From assembly GCF_001449115.1 (NCBI RefSeq), contig NZ_LAIJ01000008.1, positions 1-60,976 on the forward strand: DNA of 60,976 bases, written 5' to 3'. Below are positions 52,393 through 60,976 of the stretch, piece after piece. Source of the stretch: Occallatibacter gabretensis (GTDB lineage: Bacteria > Acidobacteriota > Terriglobia > Terriglobales > Acidobacteriaceae). Under the pieces are notes generated by a model. It worked only from the letters and a program-made list of their open reading frames with translations. It was not told the DNA's origin and ran no database searches. Each line of letters starts with the position of its first letter. The stretch's first letter is position 1. Made by a program: the position numbers and the translations under genes.

Positions 52393-54336
52393 TCATTTCG
52401 ATGCTTGTTGGAGCGGAACTACGGCGCTTAACGGGATCTCCATGGTGCCGACCTTATGGGAACTGCGATCCAGGATGCCGGTGCGCAGCCAGTAGTGCCC
52501 TTTTGCCGGCACGAAAAGCTGTGCGTGGAGCTGGACGCCGGAGTTCTGGATAGCGGCCCAGGCATCGGGAGGGAAATTGAGATCGACGAGGTGCTCCTCA
52601 TGGGTGACGACGTTTGCGTAGCGGTCATAGACAGCCAGAGAGATGTTGACCTTGCCTTTGCGAGTGCCATCCGGGGCCGGGGTGAGCGTCAGATCCGAAG
52701 CGTCGACGGCAAAGTCGATCTTGTAAGCGGTCTTGTCCTTGCCTGGAGACTTGTCCTGTTGTGGATTTGGCGGTGTGCTTGGCGCAGGACTTGGAGCGGC
52801 CGCAACCGTGCCTGCCGGAGCAGGAAAGACTCGCAGCTTGTAAAGCAGTTGCTGGCTCTGCGGCATGCCGAGATCCATAAAGGGCAATAGCGGATCGACA
52901 GCGCCCGGAGCCTTCTGATTGAGCTGCTGGATCTCTTTGCTGCGGACGACGAGCGAGCTGCCGGGAAGCGCATCGTCTACGGCAAAGTAACCGCGACGAT
53001 AGGAGAGTTGATATTTCGCCCCCGATACTTTGATTTCGATTTTGCGGTAATCGCCATCCATATTTGGATTGGTTGGCGTGTAAGCAATGGTGTAGAAGTT
53101 GTCGCTGGATGAGGTGATCTTGTCGATGATCTCGGCGAGGCCGTTGGAGTTGGCAAAGGCTCGCCCGCCGGATTGGTCCGCGATGAGCTGCGCATTGAGC
53201 TGGTCGGTATTGCGATCCTGATCTTCCTGGCTTATCTGTTGCAGCATGGCGGCAGAGCCAGCACTCTGGGAGGTTGCAGCGGTGCTTCCAGGGGTGGGGT
53301 TGCTGGCCCCAAGCATCTGCTGTGGCGAATTGTTGGCCGAAGAGATCACGTTTTCCGCTTTATAGACAGCGTTGACCGATGTGCCGCGGGCATCGACGGG
53401 ATACAGGGCGGCGCGGGCTGCGGCCAACATTGCGAGAGTTCGGGAAGCTGTAACACTCAAGGAAGGATTGCCGGTCTGGATGCCGCCTATCACACCGGAG
53501 TTGATGACGAATATTCCCGGCGCCTTTTCCGAAAACCAGATGATGTTCTTGCGGCCAGGAAAGCCCTGCAGGAAGGTGGCGAGCCGCTGCAGATTTTCGA
53601 GTGTAAGGTAGTTGCGATCCACATCCCGAGAGAAGTTGTTCTCATTCATGAAGTTCTGAAGGGCGGCGATCATATCGGGATTCGCCGCGGTGCTGAAAGG
53701 CGTGTTTGCGCTCATCAAGCCGATGAGGTTCTGCTGACTAACAATTTCATCCTGGCTTGTTATTGCGCCCACGTTTTCGACCTCATTGTTCTTTTTGTTG
53801 CTGAGGGCGGCCGCGAGAACGCTGGGATCGTCGCTGAATCCCTGGATGAAGTGCAGGCCGAGGCCCATGGTGAAGATGGCCATACGGTTGCCAGGCTTGG
53901 CGCTCTTGAGGAACTGCAGAGCAGCCTTATGGACCCAGCTCTGATCTTCCGTGAGCGTGTTGAGGGAATCGAGCAGGAGCACGTTGACGGCTGGCGGAGT
54001 GGGAAATGGAGAGAAGTTGGTGAAGACGTCCGGGGGCATTTTGGGGATCTGAACGGACTGGGGCTGCGGCGCTGGCGCGTTCTCTTCAAAGAAGGAGACA
54101 GACTGCGGCTTGCCGGACTCTGTGACCATGAAGGTGTCCTTTGAGAGTCCGGTGACGGGCTTGCCGTTGTTGGTGACGATGACGTCGATGACGACGTTGC
54201 GGGACGTCACACGGAGCCCAGGCTGCTGGTCGGCTGCAGGCGAAGCAGGATTCTGGGCTGGTTGCGCGCCGGGCTGCTGCGCCTGCGGAACTAAAGCTGC
54301 ACCTGCAAGGATGGTTGAAGCGAGAAAAAGCCGCAT
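52393..54336 (-). CDS. Acidobacterial VWFA-related secreted protein, copy 2
   Basis: A 647-residue tandem paralogue of the 50386-52266 gene, alike along its whole length. It has the same signal peptide start, LRVTSRNVVIDVIVTNNGKPVTGL, VLLLDSLNTLTEDQ, FLQGFPGRKNIIWFSEKAPGIF, SGGRAFANSNGLAEII and a near-identical last 25 residues (MEIPLSAVVPLQQASK). It differs mainly in an inserted Ser/Pro/Thr-rich segment around residues 345-370. The two genes are separated by about 126 bases after start correction. Their identical 5' block suggests recent duplication with the leader included. Confidence 0.88.
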   Translation of the reverse strand: MRLFLASTILAGAALVPQAQQPGAQPAQNPASPAADQQPGLRVTSRNVVIDVIVTNNGKPVTGLSKDTFMVTESGKPQSVSFFEENAPAPQPQSVQIPKMPPDVFTNFSPFPTPPAVNVLLLDSLNTLTEDQSWVHKAALQFLKSAKPGNRMAIFTMGLGLHFIQGFSDDPSVLAAALSNKKNNEVENVGAITSQDEIVSQQNLIGLMSANTPFSTAANPDMIAALQNFMNENNFSRDVDRNYLTLENLQRLATFLQGFPGRKNIIWFSEKAPGIFVINSGVIGGIQTGNPSLSVTASRTLAMLAAARAALYPVDARGTSVNAVYKAENVISSANNSPQQMLGASNPTPGSTAATSQSAGSAAMLQQISQEDQDRNTDQLNAQLIADQSGGRAFANSNGLAEIIDKITSSSDNFYTIAYTPTNPNMDGDYRKIEIKVSGAKYQLSYRRGYFAVDDALPGSSLVVRSKEIQQLNQKAPGAVDPLLPFMDLGMPQSQQLLYKLRVFPAPAGTVAAAPSPAPSTPPNPQQDKSPGKDKTAYKIDFAVDASDLTLTPAPDGTRKGKVNISLAVYDRYANVVTHEEHLVDLNFPPDAWAAIQNSGVQLHAQLFVPAKGHYWLRTGILDRSSHKVGTMEIPLSAVVPLQQASK

Positions 54337-54408
54337 AAAAACCCCCGCAACAGTATGCTCCCCGGGACTATGGGTTGTATCACCTGATTTGTCACCTAAT
54401 TGTATTCT

Positions 54409-55827
54409 TCAACTGTTTTTTCCGGATTCTTCGGTTTGAGGCTGGTCTGAGACCTCTGCGATGGGGTGAATGGTCTCCACGCGGACCTTGCCGATGCGGC
54501 GGCCATCCATTTCCAGGATGATGAAGCGGCGGGAGCCGTAATCGGTGGTTTCTCCGGCGCGCGGTATGTGGCCGAGCTGTGTGAGAAGAAAGCCGGCGAG
54601 GGTTTCCACGCCGCCGTCGCGGGGCAGTTTCCACTGCATCTGGGTTTCCAGGTCGCGCAGGTTGACACTGCCATCGAGAAGGAAATCGCCGTCGGGGTTT
54701 GCCAGCAGCGGGCGGGCGGGGTCGTCAAATTCGTCTTCAATTTCTCCCGTGAGCTGCTCGATGGCGTCTTCCGATGTGACGAGCCCTACAGTGGAACCGA
54801 ACTCATCGACAACGATCGCCATATGGCGGCGGCGGCGTTGGAGATCGCGCAGAAGGTCGAGAACGGTCTTGGTTTCCGGAACGACAAGGAGCTCGCGCAT
54901 GATCTGGCTGAGGCGGAGGTTCAGAAGCGGCATGGGCGCGCCGGGATCGGAAAAACGAGCAGTGGGGCGGAAGTATATGAGACGGGCAAGGTCTTTTGAG
55001 TACACGACCCCGATGATGTGCTCTGGGCCGCGGGTCTCATCGTAAACGGGAACGCGTGAGTGCTGAAGATCGATGACGCGGGCGGAAGCTTCTTCGACGG
55101 ACATGTTTGCGGGCAGGGAGAGAATCTTCTGGCGCGGCGTCATGATCTCGCGGACGGTGACGTCGTTGAGTTCAAGGGCACGATGAACAAGGGTTTCCTG
55201 AAAGCGCGGCAGGACGCCTGTGCGGCGGGCGGCGGTGGCAATGAGTTTGAGCTCTTCGGGTGAGTGAGCGCTGGCGCGCTCTGTGAGCTCGACATCGAAG
55301 CCGCGAAGAACAATGCCGGCGGAGCGGCTGAGGAGGCGTACGCAGGGACGCACAATGGCCATGAAGAAGAGCATGGGCGGCGCAACAGCGACAGCAAGGG
55401 CCTCCGCGCGGCGCAGAGCGAGTGATTTAGGAACGAGTTCACCCAGGACAACGTGAAAATAGGTGATGAGGCAGAAGCCGAGGGCGACAGCGGTGAAAGC
55501 GACAGCGTGCGCGTAAAACAACGGATGTACGGGCGGATGCGGGAACCAATCAAAGATGGCAAGAACGACCTGCGCGGCAAGAGGCTCGCCGATCCAGCCT
55601 AGGGCCAGCGAGCACAGCGTGACGCCAAGTTGAACAGCGGGGAGAAAGTCGTCGAGATCGTGCTGGAGGCGGCGAACGGCGCGTGCGCCGGGCATGCGGG
55701 CGTGGAGCATCTGCTCTACACGGGTGTCACGGATGGAGACCAGTGCGAACTCGGCGGCGACGAAGAAACCATTGGCCAGGATTAACATGCCAACCGCGAC
55801 GCATTGGAGGAGAAAGAGACCTTGCAT
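54409..55827 (-). CDS. CNNM/CorC-type membrane protein with CBS domains (hemolysin family)
   Basis: 472 residues from the ATG at 55827; the longer frame to 56226 overlaps the divergent HlyD gene and has no membrane-protein features. An N-terminal DUF21 unit has about four helices (VGMLILANGFFVAAEFALVSIRDTRVEQML first, VVLGELVPKSLALRRAE in the middle). A CBS pair follows (VREIMTPRQKILSLPANMSVEEA and IMRELLVVPETKTVLDLLRD; DEFGSTVGLVTSEDAIEQLTGEIEDEFDD). The C-terminal CorC/HlyC domain has GGVETLAGFLLTQLGHIPRAGE. Family members transport or sense magnesium; some are called TlyC hemolysins. Confidence 0.88.
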   Translation of the reverse strand: MQGLFLLQCVAVGMLILANGFFVAAEFALVSIRDTRVEQMLHARMPGARAVRRLQHDLDDFLPAVQLGVTLCSLALGWIGEPLAAQVVLAIFDWFPHPPVHPLFYAHAVAFTAVALGFCLITYFHVVLGELVPKSLALRRAEALAVAVAPPMLFFMAIVRPCVRLLSRSAGIVLRGFDVELTERASAHSPEELKLIATAARRTGVLPRFQETLVHRALELNDVTVREIMTPRQKILSLPANMSVEEASARVIDLQHSRVPVYDETRGPEHIIGVVYSKDLARLIYFRPTARFSDPGAPMPLLNLRLSQIMRELLVVPETKTVLDLLRDLQRRRRHMAIVVDEFGSTVGLVTSEDAIEQLTGEIEDEFDDPARPLLANPDGDFLLDGSVNLRDLETQMQWKLPRDGGVETLAGFLLTQLGHIPRAGETTDYGSRRFIILEMDGRRIGKVRVETIHPIAEVSDQPQTEESGKNS

Positions 55828-56050
55828 CTCGGTGTGAGGATAGCACTTCTGCAATTGAAATACGGCGCGGCGCCCGGGAACTAAAGCGAATCGCAATGCG
55901 TATGGGATTGCGAGGCCATACAGAAAGTTTGTGGTCTTCTGAAAGCGGTTGACACCTCGGGATGGAAACAGTCTGAACGGTGGCAATCGTGGCGGCTTTT
56001 TTATCTCATACATGAAATTTGCGGCCAGAGATGCCGCTGGAGGATTCATC

Positions 56051-57253
56051 TTGGCTCCGCGTAAGAAAAGAAGATTGTGGATATGGATTGTTTTGCTGGC
56101 CGTGCTGGCAGTTGCCGTCACCGGCGTAGCGATGGCGCGGATGGCGAGCGGCGGAAAGATTGACCCGAACCGGCTGGCAAAGGTGACGCGCGGAGATGTG
56201 GCGCGCTCCGTGGTGGCTACGGGCAAAATTCAGCCGATTACCAAGGTCGAAGTGAAGTCAAAGGCGTCGGGGATTGTGGAGAAGCTCTTTGTGGACATCA
56301 ATAATCGTGTCCACAAGGGCCAGCCGCTGGCGGAGCTGGATCAGCAGGAGATTCTGGCCCAGGTGGAGGCGCAGAAGGCGACCCTTGCCGCGACGGAAGC
56401 CAATGTTGGCACCTTTGAAGCAAATATAGAGCAGGACAAAGTGAACGCCGCTGCGCCGGATCTGCCCATGTACAAGCAGACGCTGGACCGCAACGTCGCC
56501 ATGCAGAAGGACGGCATTGTGAGCCGGCAGGCGCTGGATGACGCGAATCGCGATTACCTGGCGGCTTTGACCAAGCGCGACTCGTCAAGGGCGCAGATTG
56601 GCGTGGATACAGCGAAGCTGAAGCAGGCGCGTGCGCAGGTAGAGCAGGCCAATGCGAACCTGAAGCAGCTTGAAGAGCAGCTTTCTTACACGACAATTGT
56701 GGCGCCCATGGATGGCGTGATTCTCTCTCGCGATGTCGAAATCGGCGACGCGGTCAGTTCGATCCTGGTACTGGGATCGACGGCCACACTGGTGATGACC
56801 GAAGGCGACACGACACAGGTATATGTGCAAGGCAAGGTGGACGAGGCTGATATTGCGCACGTGTATATGAACCAGCCGGCACGGATCAAGGTGGAGAGCT
56901 TTCGCGACCGGGTTTTCAACGGCAAGGTCACCAAGATTGCACCTCTGGGCGTGGAAAAAGACAATGTGACGACTTTTGAGGTGCGGGTTTCCATCGACAA
57001 CTCAGGCGGTGAGCTGAAGGCGAACATGACGGCAAATGCCGAGATCCTTCTCGATGAGCACAAGGGCGTGCTGACGGTTCCTGAATCCGCGGTGATTTAC
57101 GACAACCAGCGCAATGCATCCGTCGAGATTCCGGACAAGACGCAGAACGAGGGCAAGCGTAAAGTCGCGGTAAAGGTTGGTCTCTCCAATGGCTCCGTGA
57201 CGGAGATCCTGAGCGGAGTGAAGGAAGGCGACGAAGTAGTGCTGCAGCAGTAG
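56051..57253 (+). CDS. HlyD/RND-type periplasmic adaptor (membrane fusion protein)
   Basis: 400 residues from the TTG at 56051, preferred because GGAGGA sits six bases before it; ATG 56012 has no ribosome site and would add 13 residues. A single membrane helix (LWIWIVLLAVLAVAVTGV) is followed by VEVKSKASGIVEKLFVDINNRVHKGQPLAELD (biotinyl-lipoyl half), a coiled coil (about residues 100-210), LSYTTIVAPMDGVILSRDVEIGDAV (second half) and a beta-barrel domain. It is the MacA/HlyD type that links an inner-membrane transporter to an outer-membrane channel. No transporter or outer-membrane factor gene is adjacent. Confidence 0.85.
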   Translation: MAPRKKRRLWIWIVLLAVLAVAVTGVAMARMASGGKIDPNRLAKVTRGDVARSVVATGKIQPITKVEVKSKASGIVEKLFVDINNRVHKGQPLAELDQQEILAQVEAQKATLAATEANVGTFEANIEQDKVNAAAPDLPMYKQTLDRNVAMQKDGIVSRQALDDANRDYLAALTKRDSSRAQIGVDTAKLKQARAQVEQANANLKQLEEQLSYTTIVAPMDGVILSRDVEIGDAVSSILVLGSTATLVMTEGDTTQVYVQGKVDEADIAHVYMNQPARIKVESFRDRVFNGKVTKIAPLGVEKDNVTTFEVRVSIDNSGGELKANMTANAEILLDEHKGVLTVPESAVIYDNQRNASVEIPDKTQNEGKRKVAVKVGLSNGSVTEILSGVKEGDEVVLQQ

Positions 57254-57256
57254 CGG

Positions 57257-57290
57257 CAGGGATCAGGTGTCAGAGATCAGGGATCAGTTT
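57257..57290. repeat. Dispersed short repeat, copy C
   Basis: GGGATCAGGTGTCAGAGATC and its continuation AGGGATCAG, the same unit as copies A and B near 32.8 kb. It starts four bases after the HlyD stop codon. Confidence 0.6.
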
Positions 57291-57478
57291 TAAAGGCGAC
57301 CGTTGTTCGGGGTCGGACGCGCTGTTCAATTATGGACAGCTGCTCTGGCTTACCAATGATGGCTTGCGCGCTATTTCACGGATTTTACGGGAATTAGCAG
57401 AAAGTCAGGTTTGGCCCTTCCCATGCAACAGGGTAGAGCGGAGCTAACCCTCCCCCGTTCTCGATTTGGAGGTACACC

Positions 57479-58306
57479 ATGAAATTTAGACTTGCTGCCG
57501 TAGCGATTGCTCTCTCCGCTCTGCCCGCATTTGCCGCCCAGGCCAGCTTTGAACGCAATTTGACTGTGAATGGCCGAGTGGACCTTGCGGTCTTTACCGG
57601 CTCCGGAAATGTGCACCTGTCGCGCAGCTCCAGCAGCCAGATTCATATTGTTGGCCACGTGAAATCAAGCTGGGGTGGTAGCGACGATCAGGTTCGGGAG
57701 ATTGCCGACCATCCGCCGATTGACCAGACCGGCAACATTGTCCGCATCGGCGCGCACAACGAGAACCTTAAAAACATTTCGATTGACTACGAAATTCAAG
57801 CTCCTGCAGACGCCTTTCTTGAGGCGCACTCCGGCTCCGGCGACATTACCGACGATGGCGTGGGAGAAAACTCAAAACTTGGCACCGGCTCAGGAAACAT
57901 TCACGCCTCCGGCCTGCACGGCGGTTTTGCGGTGAACACTGGCTCGGGAGATATTGTGGCTGAAGGGTCCGGGCCTGGCGAAGTCACAGCCCGGACGGGC
58001 TCCGGCAATATCGAGCTCAAAGACCTGCACGGTGCTTTGCATGCTGGAACCGGCTCCGGCGACGTGAAAGTAACAGGAACGCCGGCCGGTGAATGGAAAC
58101 TAACGACCGGATCTGGAAATATCGAGCTCTGGACCGGTAGCGCTGGATTCAACCTGGATGCGCATACGGGCTCAGGCTCTGTGCACAGCGACCACGAAAT
58201 GACCGTGCAGGGCGACTTCGATCATCACCATATCGTAGGCCGCGTCAATGGCGGCGGCCCGGATGTGCATATCCAGACAGGCTCGGGCGACGTTCGAATT
58301 CATTGA
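57479..58306 (+). CDS. Exported DUF4097-type beta-strand repeat protein
   Basis: A 275-residue protein with a signal peptide ending PAFAAQA and AGGAGG-like GGAGG upstream. After about residue 100 it is built of short units with a TGSG turn (SGSGDI, TGSGNI, TGSGDI, TGSGNIEL, TGSGDVKV, TGSGNIEL, TGSGSV, TGSGDVRI), one about every 18-20 residues. This is the DUF4097 adhesin-like beta-helix. Probably a periplasmic or surface structural protein. Members are common near envelope-stress regulators, none of which is adjacent here. Confidence 0.82.
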   Translation: MKFRLAAVAIALSALPAFAAQASFERNLTVNGRVDLAVFTGSGNVHLSRSSSSQIHIVGHVKSSWGGSDDQVREIADHPPIDQTGNIVRIGAHNENLKNISIDYEIQAPADAFLEAHSGSGDITDDGVGENSKLGTGSGNIHASGLHGGFAVNTGSGDIVAEGSGPGEVTARTGSGNIELKDLHGALHAGTGSGDVKVTGTPAGEWKLTTGSGNIELWTGSAGFNLDAHTGSGSVHSDHEMTVQGDFDHHHIVGRVNGGGPDVHIQTGSGDVRIH

Positions 58307-58442
58307 TCCCCTCCCAAACCAGGGAAGGGTCATCCCTACGGCGAGGACCAATTGCTCCGCAGCGTTGGACTCGCCGATTTTTTGCCTCCTATGCCGTTTC
58401 AGATCCCGTTAGTTCGATATGCTGAACGGCAGGAGCAGCATC

Positions 58443-58721
58443 ATGTCCGATTCCCTTCTCTCTCCAGCTGAGATCAAACAGCAGCTTGCGAAAACACCGT
58501 CGTGGCAGATCGTGAATGGCGAACTTACACGCAATTTTGAGTGCGCCGATTTCCGGGCCGCACTCGCCTTTGTAAACAAGGTGGGCGGGCTGGCTGAGTC
58601 TGCGCAACACCATCCGGATATCGACATCCGCTATAACAAGGTGAGGTTTGCGCTGGTAACGCATTCCGCCGGCGGCCTTACCAAGAAGGACTTCGATCTG
58701 GCCGCGCGGATTGGTTCGTAG
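58443..58721 (+). CDS. Pterin-4a-carbinolamine dehydratase
   Basis: 92 residues from the ATG at 58443 (AGGAG seven bases upstream); the longer frame adds eight unsupported residues. ESAQHHPDIDIRYNKVRFALVTH fits the family pattern E-x3-H-[HN]-P-x5-[YWF]-x9-[HW], with both active-site histidines. It dehydrates 4a-hydroxytetrahydropterin. No pterin-dependent hydroxylase gene is in the window, so the partner enzyme, if any, is elsewhere. Confidence 0.92.
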   Translation: MSDSLLSPAEIKQQLAKTPSWQIVNGELTRNFECADFRAALAFVNKVGGLAESAQHHPDIDIRYNKVRFALVTHSAGGLTKKDFDLAARIGS

Positions 58722-58731
58722 AGCTGATTTT

Positions 58732-60810
58732 TTATTGTGCCGTTTTGGTGGACATGGCTGTTCCACCCTGGGCCTGCTCGGTTGAGGGTTCGAGCAGAAC
58801 CCCGTCCGTGCGCGAGGCCGCGATGAGGTGACCGGCGGCAGACCGCACCAGGTAGAGTGGAAAGCCGGTCTTCTGCCAGGTCCAGGAGAGCGACTTGGCA
58901 TCGATGGAGTAAACGAAATCGCTGCCGCGCGAGCTGGCCAGAATCCTGTCCTGCCGCGCATCGTAGGCCAGACCGTTTACATCCACCATCGGCAGCCGTT
59001 GCAGCCACAGCCAGTTCCGGCCCTGGTCATGCGAGAAGTAGACTCCCTGGCGCGTGCCCAGCCAGATGGTGCCATCCGCGGAAAAGACAACGCGGTAGAC
59101 ACGAGTGATGGCAGTGGGAATCGACACCGGCATCCAGGACTGCCCGGCATCCGTGGAGACAGCCAAAGCGTTGGGCTGCGCAGCAGCCATTGTGGAGCCA
59201 TGGGCAGCCACGACGCGATAATCGCCCGACCCGGCTACAGGACCACCCTGCCAGGTTGCACCCTGGTCATGGCTGGTGAAGATGCCGGCATCCGCAGCGG
59301 CAACCCATACATCGGTAGAGAGATCGAGCGCGTAGATGCGGCTGGAGAGCTCCTGCTTCTGCTCCACAGCCTGCACAGTGCTTATGTGCTTGCCGCGCAC
59401 AACCTTCTTAACTTCCTGTGCGACGGTGTTCACGATGGTGCTGCGCGGAGTCCATGCGCTGGAAGCTTGATCCAGAGCGAAAATGCCGCTGTTGGTTCCG
59501 GCAAGGACGGTGCCATCCTGCGCCTGGCTGAACGCGAAGACATCGCGTCCGGCGAGCCCTTCGGAAATCTGCTTCCACTCCTCGCCGCCGTCGGTGGAAA
59601 CAAAGGCTCCGCCGTAGGATTTATCATTCGCCACGCCGGCATAGATCTTCGCGGGATTGCCGGAATCCACCAGCAGGGCCTCCACCTTTCGCGCGGTGAA
59701 ACCGCGATTGGCGGCCGTGAAGGTGACAGCAGCATCATTGCTGGCCAGCACGCCACTGCGATCCGTAGCCAACAGCATTCGGTTGGGATTCTCTGGATCG
59801 ATCCACACGTCGTTGACGATGACATCCGGCCCCGTCATACGCTGGAAGGTCTTGCCGCCGTCTGTGGTCTTGTAAAGGCCCTCGGTGGTTCCGGCATATA
59901 CCGTATCGCGGTTCGCTGGATCCTGCTTCAGCTTGCGCGTGCGCCGCGCCGTAGCGGGAATGCCCTGAATCTTCTTGAAGAGCGCGCCCGCCGTTTCGCT
60001 TTTGTAGATACCACTACAGGCGCTGGCGTAGACGATGCTGGGGCTGACCGGATCGATAATGATGGAGAAAACATCCGAGTCGTCAATGACACCCTGCTTG
60101 ATGTTTTCCCAGGTCTTGCCGCCGTCACTTGTCTTCCATGGCAGGTGCCATGTGCCGGCGTAGATGATATCGGGATTCAGAGGATGAATGGCGAGCGATT
60201 CGACCTCGTGAATTTCCTTGCTTTCGGGCGGGCTGATGAGCGTCCATGTGGCCCCTGTGTCGGTAGAACGAAAGACACCTTCCAGCGTGCCCGCAACGAA
60301 GGTTTTGGGATCGGAAAGCGACTGCACGAGTGCGAAGACGGACTTATTTTTGAAGGCTGGGTCTTCGCTCCAGGTGCGGCCGGCGTCATGGCTGACGTAA
60401 AGGCCGCCTTCCGGCTTGTCGAAGCGCCAGGCGGCGACGAGGATGCGTGAGGAATTCGCGCGATCAATGACGATATGCGCGATCACCAGGTCGTCAGCCG
60501 GATCCAGGCGGGAGAGCCGCTTCCAGGATTCGCCACCGTTTCCAGATTCATAGATAGTGCTGAGAGCTGTGCCGAGGTAGAGATGTTCCGGATGACCCGG
60601 TACCGAGGCCAGGGATCGCGCATCCCCCCCATCCGGCCCAACGGTGCGCCAGAGGCCCTGCGCTGTGCTGAAATGCGCAGGCAGTGCCAGAAGAGCAAGA
60701 AGGAGAACCAGGGTCGAACTAATTTGGCTATTGCGGCAACGAGAGAACTTCAAGCAGGTCTTCAATGGTTTCGTCCAGGGTGAAAAGCGGCTGCAGAAAG
60801 AGTCCGCCAT
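58732..60810 (-). CDS. Exported BNR/Asp-box beta-propeller protein (sortilin/YCF48-like)
   Basis: A 692-residue protein with a signal anchor near residues 28-48 (TLVLLLALLALPAHFSTAQG). It is packed with Asp-box repeats S-x-D-x-G-x-T-W and variants (SGNGGESWKRL, SHDAGRTWSED, STDTGATWTLI, TSDGGKTWENI, STDGGEEWKQI, SHDQGATWQGG, SHDQGRNWLWL), enough for one or two beta-propellers. Similar proteins include VPS10/sortilin-type and YCF48-type propellers, sialidase-like without the catalytic set. Likely binds glycans or proteins outside the cell. Confidence 0.82.
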   Translation of the reverse strand: MADSFCSRFSPWTKPLKTCLKFSRCRNSQISSTLVLLLALLALPAHFSTAQGLWRTVGPDGGDARSLASVPGHPEHLYLGTALSTIYESGNGGESWKRLSRLDPADDLVIAHIVIDRANSSRILVAAWRFDKPEGGLYVSHDAGRTWSEDPAFKNKSVFALVQSLSDPKTFVAGTLEGVFRSTDTGATWTLISPPESKEIHEVESLAIHPLNPDIIYAGTWHLPWKTSDGGKTWENIKQGVIDDSDVFSIIIDPVSPSIVYASACSGIYKSETAGALFKKIQGIPATARRTRKLKQDPANRDTVYAGTTEGLYKTTDGGKTFQRMTGPDVIVNDVWIDPENPNRMLLATDRSGVLASNDAAVTFTAANRGFTARKVEALLVDSGNPAKIYAGVANDKSYGGAFVSTDGGEEWKQISEGLAGRDVFAFSQAQDGTVLAGTNSGIFALDQASSAWTPRSTIVNTVAQEVKKVVRGKHISTVQAVEQKQELSSRIYALDLSTDVWVAAADAGIFTSHDQGATWQGGPVAGSGDYRVVAAHGSTMAAAQPNALAVSTDAGQSWMPVSIPTAITRVYRVVFSADGTIWLGTRQGVYFSHDQGRNWLWLQRLPMVDVNGLAYDARQDRILASSRGSDFVYSIDAKSLSWTWQKTGFPLYLVRSAAGHLIAASRTDGVLLEPSTEQAQGGTAMSTKTAQ

Positions 60811-60840
60811 TTCTATTGGAAAACATTTGGCTTATAAAAG

Positions 60841-60873
60841 TCGAGGCTGACCGGAGATTCCGGCCAGCCTCGA
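60841..60873 (-). terminator. Terminator of the last gene
   Basis: TCGAGGCTGACCGG (60841-60854) pairs with CCGGCCAGCCTCGA (60860-60873) with one mismatch around AGATT. On the minus strand it lies 24 bases after the stop codon at 60898 and is followed by a T-rich stretch. Confidence 0.82.
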
Positions 60874-60897
60874 TGGTTACTGAGAAGGTGCTTCTGA

Positions 60898-60976
60898 CTA
60901 CATTTTGGCTTTCTTATGGTGTTTTTCGGCGAGGGGAACGCGCTTGATGGGCTTGATTGCGGACTCGTCGACCGGC
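60898..60976 (-). CDS. C-terminal end of an unidentified protein (partial)
   Basis: A minus-strand frame enters from the right edge and ends at TAG 60898-60900. Its last residues are PVDESAIKPIKRVPLAEK followed by HHKKAKM, a basic tail. A good terminator follows directly, which supports a real gene. No family can be named from 25 residues. Confidence 0.55.
   Translation of the reverse strand, partial: PVDESAIKPIKRVPLAEKHHKKAKM

Noticed and set aside
53173..54144. 323-residue plus-strand frame opposite VWFA copy 2, with a similar frame opposite copy 1
   Set aside because: Both exist only because the paralogues share codon choice; no independent support.
58828..60450. 540-residue plus-strand open frame opposite the BNR protein
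   Set aside because: It is antisense to a well-supported repeat protein, has no recognisable domain and arises from the low stop frequency of GC-rich DNA.

Overview
This window looks like chromosomal DNA from an acidobacterium (class Terriglobia, Acidobacteriaceae-like), of moderately high GC. The call rests on lineage-typical families: two very large FtsX/MacB-type permeases without an ATPase (acidobacterial duplicated orphan permeases, ADOP) behind a PadR regulator, and two tandem copies of the acidobacterial VWFA-related secreted protein. Nearly every gene encodes either core metabolism or an exported protein. I see no rRNA, tRNA, CRISPR array, transposase, integrase or phage gene.

Layout. 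1-5.9 kb: tail of an unknown gene, a decayed fragment of a CBM-like gene, a secreted GH76 mannanase-like protein with a paired LacI-type operator upstream, and a minus-strand operon of pncB, a PLC-like phosphodiesterase and a secreted CBM6-like protein. 6.2-9.7 kb: a membrane GGDEF protein and an ECF sigma/short anti-sigma pair closed by a terminator. 9.8-17.3 kb: a membrane protein, a tandem M16 peptidase, and a divergent DUF1800-DUF1501 pair. 17.3-22.9 kb: the PadR-ADOP-ADOP operon. 23-30 kb: S10 carboxypeptidase, DoxX protein, two cyclophilins, an outer-membrane protein, a PfkB kinase, an RraB-like protein, a methyltransferase and a metallothionein-like protein. 30-36 kb: ilvE behind a structured leader, a PafA-like phosphatase, pyrD, a small exported protein and an S41 peptidase. 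36-39 kb: a small Cys/His protein and a translationally coupled DUF305-LVIVD pair. 39-45.4 kb: an AraC regulator divergent from a cassette of three unrecognised proteins, followed by a Tat-exported phospholipase C. 45.5-51 kb: a 993-residue repeat protein, a zinc-ribbon protein and an RMD1/DUF155-like protein. 50.4-61 kb: two VWFA paralogues, a CNNM/CorC-like protein, an HlyD-type adaptor, a DUF4097 protein, a pterin dehydratase, a BNR propeller protein and the tail of a last gene.

The candidates for something undescribed are: (1) the ilvE leader at about 29.90-30.02 kb, which has two perfect hairpins, a 6-bp closing helix, a mutually exclusive pairing and an anti-Shine-Dalgarno stretch; (2) the 993-aa protein whose ~50-residue repeats follow a three-unit superperiod of ~151 residues; (3) the 40.3-45.4 kb cassette of unrecognised proteins next to a phospholipase C; and (4) a short dispersed intergenic repeat. 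Start codons were revised from the longest reading frame where a Shine-Dalgarno sequence, signal peptide or neighbour overlap supported it. All family calls come from reading motifs by eye; no database search was run.
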